Origin: Choricystis sp. odSpoLacu1
Taxonomy: Eukaryota; Chlorophyta; Trebouxiophyceae
Direction: 5' to 3'
DNA length: 64,000 nt
NCBI GenBank assembly: GCA_958009055.1
Contig: OY253653.1
Coordinates: 310,001 to 374,000, forward strand
The notes beneath the pieces are model-generated. The model had not been told where the DNA came from and did not search any database. It saw only the letters and a program-made list of their open reading frames with translations. Made by a program: the position numbers and the translations under genes. The stretch's first letter is position 1. Every line of letters begins with the position of its first letter. Below, one piece after another: positions 55,162 through 64,000 of the stretch.

Positions 55162-55923
55162 ATGCCGCCCGGCGGCCGCTTCGCCGCCAAGGTCGCCCTC
55201 GTCACCGCTTCCACCGCCGGCATCGGCCTCGCCATCGCCCACCGCCTGGGGGAGGAGGGGGCCGCCCTCGTCATCTGTTCGCGGCGGCAGGCGTCTGTGG
55301 ATGCGGCTCTCGCGTCGTTGCGGTCCAAGGGTGTGCGCGCGGTCGGCACCGCCGCCCACGTGGCTGTCGAAGCTGATGTCACAGCCCTCGTCAAGCTGGC
55401 TGTGGACACGTATGGCGGCATAGATGTGCTCGTGTCCAACGCGGCGGTGAACCCGACGGCAGGGGCCACGCTGGACACGCCCGCTGCTGCCGCCGCAAAG
55501 ATCTTCGACGTCAACGTGACCTCCGTCCTCGGCCTCACGCGCGCCGTGCTGCCCCACTTCCGCCCAGGCGCGGCCATTGTGGTCATCTCCAGCGTGACCG
55601 CGTTTGCACCTGCAGCCCCGATCGCGGTGTATGCTGCGTCAAAAACAGCTCTCATCGCGCTGGCGCGCGCGTTGGCGGCAGAACTCGCCCCCGACGTCCG
55701 CGTCAACTGTGTGGCCCCGGGAATCGTGCCCACCAAGTTTGCAGCTGCCCTCGTGCCGGATGCTGCGTCGCGGGACGCGATTGTCGACACCACCCTCCTC
55801 CGCCGGCTGGGCACGCCGGAAGATATCGCGGCCGCGGTCGCCTTCCTGGCGTCGCACGACGCGTCCTGGATCACGGGGGAGACGCTGGTGGTGGCGGGCG
55901 GGGCGCCCGCGTCCAGGTTGTGA
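55162..55923 (+). CDS. Short-chain dehydrogenase/reductase, DHRS4-like, peroxisomal
   Basis: Single exon, 253 aa from ATG 55162. Classical SDR: cofactor site TASTAGIGLAIA, CSRR (Arg favours NADPH), LVSNAAVNP, catalytic Ser in VVISSVTAF and YAASK (Tyr/Lys), then VNCVAPGIVPT and ASWITGETLVVAGG. The VSNAAVNP string and the C-terminal tripeptide SRL match animal and plant DHRS4-type carbonyl/retinal reductases, where SRL is a type-1 peroxisomal targeting signal. Peroxisomal NADPH-dependent carbonyl reduction is inferred; the substrate is unknown. A GA repeat follows directly after the stop codon. Confidence 0.88.
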   Translation: MPPGGRFAAKVALVTASTAGIGLAIAHRLGEEGAALVICSRRQASVDAALASLRSKGVRAVGTAAHVAVEADVTALVKLAVDTYGGIDVLVSNAAVNPTAGATLDTPAAAAAKIFDVNVTSVLGLTRAVLPHFRPGAAIVVISSVTAFAPAAPIAVYAASKTALIALARALAAELAPDVRVNCVAPGIVPTKFAAALVPDAASRDAIVDTTLLRRLGTPEDIAAAVAFLASHDASWITGETLVVAGGAPASRL

Positions 55924-56012
55924 GAGAGAGAGGGAGGGAGAGGGGGAAAGGGTAAAAACAAATACTGACTCATTTTTTGCAGGACTCACCAAAAACACGC
56001 TCCTCCACACAA

Positions 56013-57275
56013 CTACTCCTGCTCCTTCTCCTCACACCCCGCCGCGCTGGGACACCGCCGCCCCATCATCCCCACCCCCAGCACCGGCGGCAGCAGCAGC
56101 GGCCCCGGCAGCGGGGAGGGCGGCCGCTCCAACCTCGGCTGCGGCTCCAGTGCAGCCCGCCAGCGTGCCGCCAGGGCGGCGGGCGCCTGGTCCAGCCGCA
56201 CGGTCGCCGTGTTGGGGACGCGGTGCACCAGAAACGCGGCCATCCAGGCGGGCAGGTGGAGCAAGGAGGCGCGGAACAGCAGCCGTGCGCCCGCGTCGCC
56301 AGGCTTGGCGGCGAACGCTGCAGCCGCCGTCGCCAGCACGCCCGTTGCAATGGCAGACTCCGTGCCAAAGGGCGGCGTCGTCGTGCCCAGCGCCACCGCG
56401 GCAAAGCCGAGGGGGAGGAGGTACAGCGAGTTGCGCAGGGCGCAGCGCGCAGTGCGCGATCCGGTGGGGTCGATCAGAGACAGCATTTTGTGGCCACCCC
56501 TCGCATAGTCCGCCCTGCACAACCAGGCCAGCGCCATGAAGTGGGGCAGCTGCCAGAAGTAGAGACCGGCCGCCAGGATGGCGGCGCCGGGTTGCAACTC
56601 TCCTGTCGCGGCCGCCCATCCAATCAGGGGAGGAATGGCCCCCACCACCGCCCCCACCCACGTAACAGCCGGGTGCACCCGTTTGAGGGGGGTGTAGATG
56701 GCGGCATAGAGTGCGATGTTGGCGGCGCCCAGCGTGGCGGCGAGGGGGGTGGGTGCGGAAGCAGCGAGCGTCCCCACCCCCCCCACCGCCGCCACCGCCG
56801 CAAACGCGACCGCCGCCCCCCGCGTCAACCGCCCAGATGGCAGTGGCCGGGCCGCGGTGCGCGTCATCAGGGCATCAGTCCGAATTTCGTAGATTTGGTT
56901 GAGCGCGTTTGCAGACGCAGCGCACAGCGCGGTGCCAGCAGACGCCAGTGCACATCCTCCCCAGTCCACCTTCTCATCCGACCCTGCTACGTAGCCAGCG
57001 GCCGCGGTGGCGACGACCAGGGCGGAGAGGCGGGCCTTGGCGAGTTGGGAGTAGGCTCGGAGGGTGGAGCGAAACGAACGCGGGCGACGGGAGGAGGATG
57101 GTCCGCCCGTTGCTTCAGCCGCAAAGCCACGCCACAGGGACAGTGCGTGTGGTGTGGTGCGTGGCCGAGGAGGTGAGGCAAGAGGGGCGTGCGCAGCCGA
57201 CCGTGTGACAACGGTCGGGGACGTGGCCGCCGCAAGGCGCAGGGCGGTGGCCAGGGGTGGGGTGAGGCGCCACAT
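56013..57275 (-). CDS. COX10: Protoheme IX farnesyltransferase (heme O synthase)
   Basis: Single exon, 420 aa. A mitochondrial presequence (MWRLTPPLATALRLAAATSP) precedes a UbiA-type prenyltransferase with many membrane segments. Signature stretches are YSQLAKARLSALVVATA, the polyprenyl-diphosphate motif NALNQIYEIRTDALMTRTAA, RPLPSGRL, AIYTPLKRVHPAVTWVGAVV, GAIPPLIGW and YFWQLPHFMALAWLCRADYA. It converts heme B to heme O for cytochrome c oxidase in the inner membrane. The C-terminus is Pro-rich and longer than usual. It is divergent from the FKBP gene. Confidence 0.94.
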   Translation of the reverse strand: MWRLTPPLATALRLAAATSPTVVTRSAAHAPLASPPRPRTTPHALSLWRGFAAEATGGPSSSRRPRSFRSTLRAYSQLAKARLSALVVATAAAGYVAGSDEKVDWGGCALASAGTALCAASANALNQIYEIRTDALMTRTAARPLPSGRLTRGAAVAFAAVAAVGGVGTLAASAPTPLAATLGAANIALYAAIYTPLKRVHPAVTWVGAVVGAIPPLIGWAAATGELQPGAAILAAGLYFWQLPHFMALAWLCRADYARGGHKMLSLIDPTGSRTARCALRNSLYLLPLGFAAVALGTTTPPFGTESAIATGVLATAAAAFAAKPGDAGARLLFRASLLHLPAWMAAFLVHRVPNTATVRLDQAPAALAARWRAALEPQPRLERPPSPLPGPLLLPPVLGVGMMGRRCPSAAGCEEKEQE

Positions 57276-57437
57276 GGGGGGCGAGATGTGTGCGGCGCCG
57301 CGCCGCGCCAGTTGAAGGGTCCGCGCTCACAGCCGGCAAGAGTGAATGGACGACTGCGAGAGTCGGCCACGCCTCCGTCGAATTGCTTTGAGACGAAACC
57401 TCCAGCTTTCCCGCACTCTCCTTCGTACTAAAACACC
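57276..57437. promoter_or_regulatory. Divergent promoter region COX10 / FKBP
   Basis: 162 bp between opposite start codons; moderately GC-rich, no motif recognised. Confidence 0.4.
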
Positions 57438-58212
57438 ATGCGCACAATCACTGCCACCGCCCAGTCCACCCCTCCCACAAACCGCCGGCCGACACAGGCT
57501 GCGCTGCCGACACCAGTGCCGCGGCGCGTGCTGCTGGCCATCGGGGCGGGCATGGCGTTGGTCGGGGGGCGGGTGCCGAGCGCCAGTGCTGTCGGGTGAG
57601 TGGAGTGTGAGAGGAGCTGTGGGGAGTAAAACGGGGGGGAGAGAGGGTGTCGGAAGCCTGACAAACCGCCGATGCGACTCGCTCGTGTTCCCACCCACAC
57701 GTTTTCTCCTCCCACACAGCTTCAAAAAAGAGCTCAACAAAAAGCGCTACCTCAAGCCGGCCGACTACACCGACGCCCCCGTGGACGGTCTGGCGACGCT
57801 GGAGCTGGAGGCAGGCAGTGGGGGGCGTGTGATCGCGCGGGGCGACACGATCACGTGCCACTTTGACGTTTTGTATCGTGGCATCGATGTTGCTTCCACC
57901 CGCTCAGCCCGCCTGCTGGGAGCCAACAGGAGCCTGCCCGAACCGTTTACCTTCACGGTGGGGGGGGCGGTGACGGCGGCTGCTGCCAAGGCGGCGGGTG
58001 GGGAGGGAGGCGGTGGCGGGTTGTTCACGGGGGCGGGAGGGCCTCAACCACCTGCCGCCCTCTCCACTGCTGTGCTGGGGATGCGTGTTGGGGGCAAGCG
58101 GGCGCTGCTGGTGCCGCCTGCGCGCGGGTATGGCGAGGCAAAGGGGGTGGGGGAGGCGCCGCCCGGGGCCGACGTCGAGTTGCATGTGGAAATTTTGGAG
58201 ATCGCCTCGTGA
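57438..58212 (+). CDS. Thylakoid-lumen FKBP-type peptidyl-prolyl isomerase (Tat substrate)
   Basis: Exons 57438-57595 and 57720-58212, 216 aa in phase. The leader is bipartite: a Thr/Pro/Arg-rich stromal part, then PRRVLLAIGAGMALVGGRVP ending SASA, i.e. a twin-arginine, a hydrophobic core and an AxA cleavage site. The FKBP domain shows RVIARGDTITCHFDVLYRGI, an insertion with poly-Gly, VLGMRVGGKRALLVPPARGY and LHVEILEI. Several active-site aromatics are substituted, as in many lumenal FKBPs, so isomerase activity is uncertain. Location in the thylakoid lumen is inferred from the leader. Confidence 0.85.
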
Positions 58213-58733
58213 AAAACGGAAAGTTATTCTTGATTTTTATGTTGCGTCTTTTCTTTTTTGCACTTGAGGTGTGTTGGTTGACTCTCCCTCGTCAGTCGGG
58301 GAAGGGGGGTGGGGGGAAGGGCGCCGGTCGGAGGGGGCAAAACCCGAGGGGAAGAGCCCGCGCGCGCTCCGTCGGTTTTTCACCGGCTCGCTCCCACACT
58401 CACACTCTTGGGAGTGTTAACCGCAAAAGGAAAGGCAGGACTCATAGGAGCCCATTTTTGATTGTGTACGCCCTCACAAAAGGGCACAAAAGGGGGGGTG
58501 GCAAGGGGTAGGAACAAGAAAAACTCCAAACCTCCCTAAAAATCGACGCTCATTAATGTCTCTCTCTCTTGTTTTCGTTGTTTGGGCGCGGGTGGTGGAA
58601 ATCTGCAGGGCGGAGCGGATGGTGTGGAAAGGGGCGGCAGCATGGGGGGCACACGCTGTGGGGGAAAGTAACTCGGAGCAGAACGCGTATGTAGAAAAAT
58701 GGAAAACACGCAAAACACAAACAAACAGCCGCA
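58213..58733. other. Intergenic region FKBP / WNK, convergent
   Basis: 521 bp, T-rich after the FKBP stop, then mixed; no gene or structured RNA recognised. Confidence 0.6.
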
Positions 58734-61700
58734 TCAAGGCCCACCATTGGCACTGACGTTGGACGACGCCGCCGCCAAGGATGCACGCGACCCGGACGCG
58801 CCCAAAGGGGCGCCCAGCGACCCCGCGCGCGCGGGTGCGGTGCCGCCCGACCCACGAGACTCGAGCGCTTGCAGCGACAACCTCTCAAACGCAGCCGCCG
58901 CGTCCGCCGCCTGCCGCCGGCGCGCCTCCTTGGCGGCGGCATCATCATCCACCGATGTGCGGGAGGAGGGGGTGGCGGTGGCAGCGCCAGCGTGGGGCGA
59001 CTGCGGCACCATGGGCGGCGACGCGCCCAGCGTCGGCGACGCGACGCGCTGGGGGCCCAGCACGCTGGCGCGCGGCCCGGGCGGGGGCGACAGCTCGCGC
59101 GGCGACCACATGGTGGACGTGGGGGCGGACGCGGACGTGGGGGCACCAGCCAGGGCGGCGCCCAGGCTGCCGGCTGATAAAGCGGCGGCGGCCGCGACCA
59201 CGGCGGCCGCGCGCCGATCTGCAGCACCGGACGACGCCACCAGCGCGACCGCCAAGTCGAGTGGTGCGAGCGCGGGCGCAGTGGCCAGGTGTTCAGGGGG
59301 GGGTGACGTGGCACCGTGCGGCGCGCCCACCGTCAGCATCGGGGGCGGCACCCCCGCCGCGTCGGGCGGCCCCAGCGGCGCCGCCGCCACCAGCTCCTGC
59401 AGGTCGTCGATCAGTTTTTGCAGAGGGGGCGGCGGGTCGGCCGCCAGGGCGGCTGCCGCCGCCGCCGCGGAGGCCGCCTCGGAGAGGGTGGAGCCCGTGG
59501 CATCAGCAAACGCGCCCGCCGCGCTCGGCAGCGACCCCAGCGTCGACACCCCCGCCCCGCCCGCAGACGAGGGAGCAGAGGACGCCGTCAACGGCAGCGC
59601 GGCCGCGGGGGGGGGCGGCGGCGGTGCCGCCAGGATGGCGGCCCTGTCGTCCCCCGACCCGGGGGACTCGGCGCGCGGAGCGCCGTCCTCCCCCACTGCC
59701 GCCGCCCCCAGCAGCAGGCGAATCTCGGCCCGAATGGCGGACGCGATGGCAGCGGCGTCGCCGTGGGAGAGGGAGAGGTCGTGCACCATTTCGCCCGCCA
59801 CGGACAGCGCCGTGTCCGCGCCCAAATCAAATGCAAACTCCACCGTCTTGGACGGCCCGCCCGGCTGCGTGATGCGCAGGCGCAGGGCCAGGGTGTCGCC
59901 TCCGTCGCAGGCGAGGCGCCCCTTGACCCGGAACTCGCGGCCGCCGGCGGACGCGACGGCGCCGCCGCCCCCGCCCGCCGAGCGGAGGGAGCCATCATCG
60001 GAGCCCGCGTCCGACCGGGCGGCCGGGGCAGCCCGCGCAGCTGCAGCCAGGGGGGGCGGTTGGGGGGGGCCGGTGGGCGGCTGGGAGTTGGCAGCCGCTT
60101 TGATCGACGACGCGGACGCGTCGGACCGCGGCGACGCGACGCCGCGCCACGCGCCGGCCCCGGGGGACAGCGCCCCCGACCTCGACGGCGGCCGGGGCGG
60201 CAGGTGGGCGCGGGCGGCGGCGGCGGTGGCGGAGGGTGGCACCGGGGCGGCGGCGTCGGGGCGGGTGTCGGGGGCGTCCGCCTCGTCGTCCGCCTCGGGG
60301 ACCGCGGCCAGCTGGGCCGGCAGCTCCGCCCCCCAGTCCCCCGCCAGCGAGCCAGACGCAGACCGGGCACCGGCCAACGCGCTGACGGAGCCGGTGCCCA
60401 GGGCGCCCCCGGCGCCGGCGGCGCCGGGGGGGTCGGCGGCGAGGAGCAGGTCGGCAGTGGACCCAGACACGCCCGCCAGCGCGGCGGCGCGCGCGGGGCC
60501 ATCCCCACGCAGCTCCGCCCGAATGGACTCGAAGTACGGGTGCTTGAGCAGGTGGCGCGCCCGCGGCCTCGTGTCCCGGGGCGCGATGCACAGCGAGATG
60601 AAGTCGGCCAGCTCGCGCGACGGCACGCGCTGCAGGCCGGCCGGGCGCACGCCGAGCGTCACCTTGCGATAAATCTGGGCCGCGTTGCGGCACTCGGAGT
60701 AGGGGTACTCCAGCGTGGCCAGCTCCAGCAGGCACATGCCAAACGAGTAGACGTCGACGCGGTCGTCGTAGTCTTCGTCGTAGAGTTCGGGGGCCATGAA
60801 CTCCGGTGTGCCGAGCACGGACTGCGGCGCGGTGCGCGCGCGCAGCAGCGTGGCCAGCCCCAGGTCCCCAATCTTGACCACGCCCTCGGACCCGTTGATG
60901 AAGATGTTGTCGCACTTCAAGTCTCGGTGGATGATGGGGGGGGTGTGGCCGTGCAGGTAGACCAGCCCACACAGAATCTGCCACGCCCACCGCTTCAGGA
61001 CGGCCACATCGATGTGGCGGTGGCGTTTGCGGTACTGGCGCAGCGTGCCCGACGTGAACAGTTCGGTGATGAAGTTGACGGTGGCCGCTTTCTCGTCCAG
61101 CCACGAGTCGTGAAACGTCATGATGTTGCGGTGTTGGAGTTGTTTCAACACCCGCACCTCGGCAAACAAGCGGGCCCGCTCCTCGGACGAGCCGCACGGG
61201 CCGGCTGGGGGGGGGGCGCCGCCGGGGCCTCCCGGGCGGGGGCCGGAGGCCGCGCGCACGAGCTCTGCAACGCGCACCTGGTTCCACGCGACCTCCGTCC
61301 CCTCTTCCTCGTCAAATGCTTTGTACACGGTCTTGAAGGCGCCCCGGCCGAGGACGTGGTCGAACTGTGGGGTGGGGTGGGGTGGGTGAAGGGAGGGAGG
61401 GTGTGTCGTGAGTGAGCGAAAAACGCAGCGGAAAAAAAAAGAAGAAAAAACTAACCACCCTCGAGCGCGAAAAGAGGCGCGCCGAGGCGCCGCCTGGGCC
61501 TCTCCCCACGCCGGCGTGCCCCAGCGCATTGCTTCATTTCTCTCTCTCTCTCCCGAGGCGGGGGCAGGACACACCCAGCCTCTCAGGGTCGCTGTTTTTT
61601 TTTTTTTCTCATTTTGTTTCGCGCGGCGACGTTTGTTTTTTCTTTTGCGAGCGCGGGTGTTCCCTCCCCAAAAAACTCACCCTCGAGTACCGCCCCGTCG

Positions 61701-61788
61701 GGTCCGTCTCCACCACGGTGGGCTCGGGCTCGCCCTCATGCTCGGGCGGCTCGTCCGACGGCGGGGGCGCGTCGGAGGGGGCGGCCAT
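58734..61788 (-). CDS. WNK-family protein kinase
   Basis: Exons 61788-61681 and 61364-58734, phase 0, about 912 aa. Subdomain I is [17 protein letters not shown], with the catalytic Lys47 in the Gly loop and Asn64 in EVAWNQV where other kinases have Lys; this relocated lysine defines WNK ('with no lysine') kinases. Further motifs are [46 protein letters not shown] and [22 protein letters not shown]-terminal OSR1/PF2-like domain follows ([20 protein letters not shown]), then Ala/Ser-rich disordered sequence. WNKs control ion transport, osmotic and clock responses in plants. It is divergent from RRP4. Confidence 0.93.
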
Positions 61789-62267
61789 GGCGTGTGCGTG
61801 GGGGCAGAAAAAAAGCACGGGGCGAAGCCCTTGTTTTGGGCGGCCGCTGGGCGAGCGACTCTCGGTCAGCCCGCAGCAAATGCAGCCAGGGAGCACCTAC
61901 CGACGCCTACCAACAGCGGGTCCAGGGGCGCATGGGGGGTGGAGAGGGCGCGTGTGGGCGGGGGCAGGTGCGAACGCACGAAGCGACTGGCGGCCCGCGT
62001 GGGTGCAGAGGTCTCTGGGGCGCGGGGGTGGCCCACAGCGCGCGGATGTCTATCCGCCACGCGTGCTGAGACAGCGTGCGCACGCGCGAGGGCGGCGGGC
62101 GCGTGTGGATGGTGCGACTCGGGGCGGGGGGGGTGGCGCGCGCCAGCGGGAGAGAGCGAGAGTGAGTGAGCGCAGAGTCGCGTGTTTTTTTTACCGCACT
62201 TCCACGCTGCAATTTGTCGGCCCCCACACTAGGCCGGCACACGCCGCGACGCAGCCGTATACAGACG

Positions 62268-62323
<56 letters not shown>

Positions 62324-62327
62324 CTCC
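61789..62327. promoter_or_regulatory. Divergent promoter region WNK / RRP4
   Basis: 539 bp between opposite start codons. Mostly GC-rich; a run of 8 T at 62184-62191 and a long (CA)n tract next to the RRP4 ATG stand out. Confidence 0.4.
62271..62319. repeat. (CA)n microsatellite in RRP4 5' leader
   Basis: 49 nt of uninterrupted CA ending 8 nt before the ATG at 62328. Confidence 0.97.
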
Positions 62328-63308
62328 ATGGCGACCTCCCTCGCATCGCGCGCCCCCCCCGGCCTCGTCGCCGCGGCCGCCGCGCTCGCCGACACACCCG
62401 GCGCCCCCCTGCCCACCTCTCTGGCCGCCCCGGGCGACGCCCTGGACACGGGGGGTGGGGGAGGCGACAGCCTGCTGCGTGGGCATGGCACGAGGGGGGC
62501 TCCAGGGGGCGGCCTGGCCGCCACTGTCGCTGGCTCCGTGCGCCGCGTCGACCGCCTGATCACTGTCGTCGCATCAGGCGGCCGCAACATCCCCGACGTG
62601 GGCGACGTCATTGTCGGCCGCGTCATCGACGTCGGCGGCAAACGGTGGCGCGTCGACGTCGGCGCCGCGCGCGCCGCCTCGCTGGCACTCGCGGCTGTCC
62701 GCCTGCCCGGCGGCGCCGCCCGCCGCCGCACGGCGGAGGATGAAGCTTCGATGCGGGAACTGTATGCAGAAGGCGATCCACTCGTCGCAGAAGTCCAGGC
62801 TGTCCACTCAGATGGCGGCGTGCTGCTGCACACGCGGTCGCGCCGCTACGGCAGGCCGACCGATGGCGTTCTCATTCCACTCCCGCCCCACTCCATCCCC
62901 CGCCAACGCGCCCAGTTTGGGCGGGCGCCAGCTGCCAGGGTGGCCCTGGTGCTGGGGGTCAACGGGTGGGTGTGGGTGTCGCCGCTGCGCGAGGGGGAGG
63001 GAGGGGAAGGCGGCGCGGCAGACAACACTGCCACCACCGCGGCTCCCTCCTTCGACCCGGACGATGATGATGAGCCCGCGCGCCCGCCCCCTCCCCTCCC
63101 CACCCCCGGCCAGAGGCGGGACGTGGCGGCTGCTGCCGGCGTGCTGCGCGCGCTTGCGTCGGTCGGGCTGCCGATCACCCCCGCTGCGGTCGACGCAGCC
63201 GTGGTGGCGGCCCGGGAGACGGGGACGCCCGTGACGGGCATATGCGAGGCCCCGTTCCTGAGAGAGCTGGCTGGGAGGGAGCGGGAGAGGAGGGTGGGAG
63301 GAGGGTGA
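62328..63308 (+). CDS. RRP4: Exosome complex component RRP4
   Basis: Single exon, 326 aa. RRP4 is one of three S1/KH cap subunits of the RNA exosome. Visible are LLRGHGTRG, VAGSVRRVDRLITVVASGGR, the S1 domain VGDVIVGRVIDVGGKRWRVD, LPGGAARRRTAEDEASMREL, VAEVQAVHSDGGVLLHTRSR and RYGRPTDGVL. The KH region follows with an acidic insertion (DPDDDDEP) and ends RETGTPVTGICEAPFL. The family match is clear through the S1 part; the KH GxNG appears as GVNGWVWV. Confidence 0.92.
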   Translation: MATSLASRAPPGLVAAAAALADTPGAPLPTSLAAPGDALDTGGGGGDSLLRGHGTRGAPGGGLAATVAGSVRRVDRLITVVASGGRNIPDVGDVIVGRVIDVGGKRWRVDVGAARAASLALAAVRLPGGAARRRTAEDEASMRELYAEGDPLVAEVQAVHSDGGVLLHTRSRRYGRPTDGVLIPLPPHSIPRQRAQFGRAPAARVALVLGVNGWVWVSPLREGEGGEGGAADNTATTAAPSFDPDDDDEPARPPPPLPTPGQRRDVAAAAGVLRALASVGLPITPAAVDAAVVAARETGTPVTGICEAPFLRELAGRERERRVGGG

Positions 63309-63396
63309 CGGTTTTTCGGCACACACCTCGTTTTGTTTTCTTTCCGCCCCGCGCTTCTGCAGTCCGCATCTCTGTCACACACTCCACACTCTCACC

Positions 63397-63785
63397 ATGA
63401 CGCTGCTCGCGTCCATGCTGGCCTCCGCCCTGCGCGGCGCCCGGCGCCCCGCAAAAGGGTGGGCCGTGCTGACGCCCAAGCTCGGCCCTGTTGGATTCTA
63501 CAAGGGGCGCGGCGTGCCGTCCACAGGGCGGCACACGAGGAAAGGTGCGTGTGGTGGAGTCGATGTGGGGTGGAGAGAGGGAGAGGAGGGAGGCGGAGAC
63601 GGGCAATGTGAAAGAGCTGCGAAAGGGGCCGCCGTCCCTCACCTGTCTCCTCTCCTCTCCCACCCCCACCCACAAACACAGGCGCCTACCAGATCCTGCC
63701 CGAGAAGCGGCCCGCCTACGTCGTCCCCGACTTGACGGGGTGCGAGCTGAAGCCGTACGTCGCGCGCGGCGGCAAGAAGGGGTGA
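63397..63785 (+). CDS. MRPL41: Mitochondrial ribosomal protein mL41
   Basis: Exons 63397-63544 and 63682-63785, phase-consistent, 83 aa. The start MTLLASMLASALRGARRPAK is a basic mitochondrial-type leader; the conserved core reads LTPKLGPVGFYKGRGVPSTG, RHTRK joined to GAYQILPEKRPAYVVPDLTG and CELKPYVARGGKKG. Plant mL41 proteins share FYKG.G..STG.HT.KG and YVVPDL...LKPYV. It is a component of the mitochondrial large subunit. It sits 88 bp downstream of the RRP4 stop on the same strand. Confidence 0.9.
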
Positions 63786-64000
63786 ATGGTTTTTGAGGTT
63801 TTTGAGTGAACGCACTTTTGTAGGTCTTTAGATTGCATCTGCGGTGCAAACGAAGAATGCATGTCTCATAACTGTGGCTGGAATGTTGGATAGCGGGCGT
63901 GGAGAGAGTTTTAACCCAAAACGATCACCAACCACCCCCAAAACACGCCGATCGTTTCTTTCTCCTCCAATTCCCGCCCAACAACTATGCGCGCTGCCTC
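63786..64000. other. 3' end of window, downstream of mL41
   Basis: T-rich 3' sequence follows the mL41 stop. An ATG at 63987 (MRAA...) runs off the window edge and could begin the next gene, but too little is visible to say. Confidence 0.4.

Overview
The window is nuclear DNA of a photosynthetic eukaryote, most likely a small green alga. Coding DNA is very GC-rich by eye, genes are packed about one per 1.7 kb on both strands, and many carry one to three short GT-AG introns of roughly 75-360 nt. Green-lineage signals are nuclear genes for ferredoxin-dependent glutamate synthase, plastid-type ribosomal protein L3, tryptophan synthase alpha, a SecE-like plastid translocase subunit and a Tat-routed thylakoid FKBP, plus a plant-type C-group bZIP and a WNK kinase. 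A prasinophyte or trebouxiophyte would fit, but the species cannot be fixed from sequence alone. I saw no tRNA, rRNA, transposon, CRISPR array or viral gene.

Layout. 1-6.1 kb: 3' end of NOL10/ENP2, glutathione reductase, plastid tryptophan synthase alpha, ALG9 mannosyltransferase. 6.3-16.8 kb: a Cys-repeat protein, a receptor-like kinase, a large DUF627/DUF629 zinc-finger protein and a tail-anchored PB1-like protein. 17-24 kb: DBP3/RH5 helicase, a double-DTG aspartic protease, a TMEM50/VPS68 protein, SRP72. 24-28.2 kb: two different Nudix hydrolases, a plastid membrane protein of unknown function and TGS1 cap hypermethylase. 29-35 kb: poly(A)-binding protein, a lipoate ligase-like protein, two low-complexity proteins. 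35.2-42 kb: Fd-GOGAT and plastid L3. 42-52.7 kb: CCCH/U-box protein, CCT8, SANT protein, organellar L27, bZIP, J-domain protein, small coiled protein. 52.8-63.8 kb: plastid SecE, mitochondrial ATP synthase gamma, peroxisomal SDR, COX10, lumenal FKBP, WNK kinase, RRP4 and mitochondrial L41.

There is no operon-like functional grouping. Housekeeping genes for RNA processing (NOL10, RH5, TGS1, PABP, RRP4), protein targeting and folding (SRP72, SecE, CCT8, J protein, FKBP), organellar translation and respiration (L3, L27, mL41, ATP gamma, COX10) and nitrogen/amino-acid/redox metabolism (Fd-GOGAT, TrpA, GR) are interleaved. Twelve neighbouring pairs are divergent, sharing 71-830 bp upstream regions.

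Three genes (CCT8, bZIP, the DUF629 gene) and probably two more are broken by apparent frameshifts at homopolymer or GC-dinucleotide runs. In the clearest cases exactly one extra base explains the break, which points to residual assembly indels rather than pseudogenes. The most interesting proteins are the CCCH x4-U-box fusion, the DUF627/DUF629 protein that ends in zinc fingers with no visible ubiquitin-protease domain, the four-repeat Cys protein and the receptor-like kinase. Exon coordinates were worked out by hand from splice motifs and reading phase.
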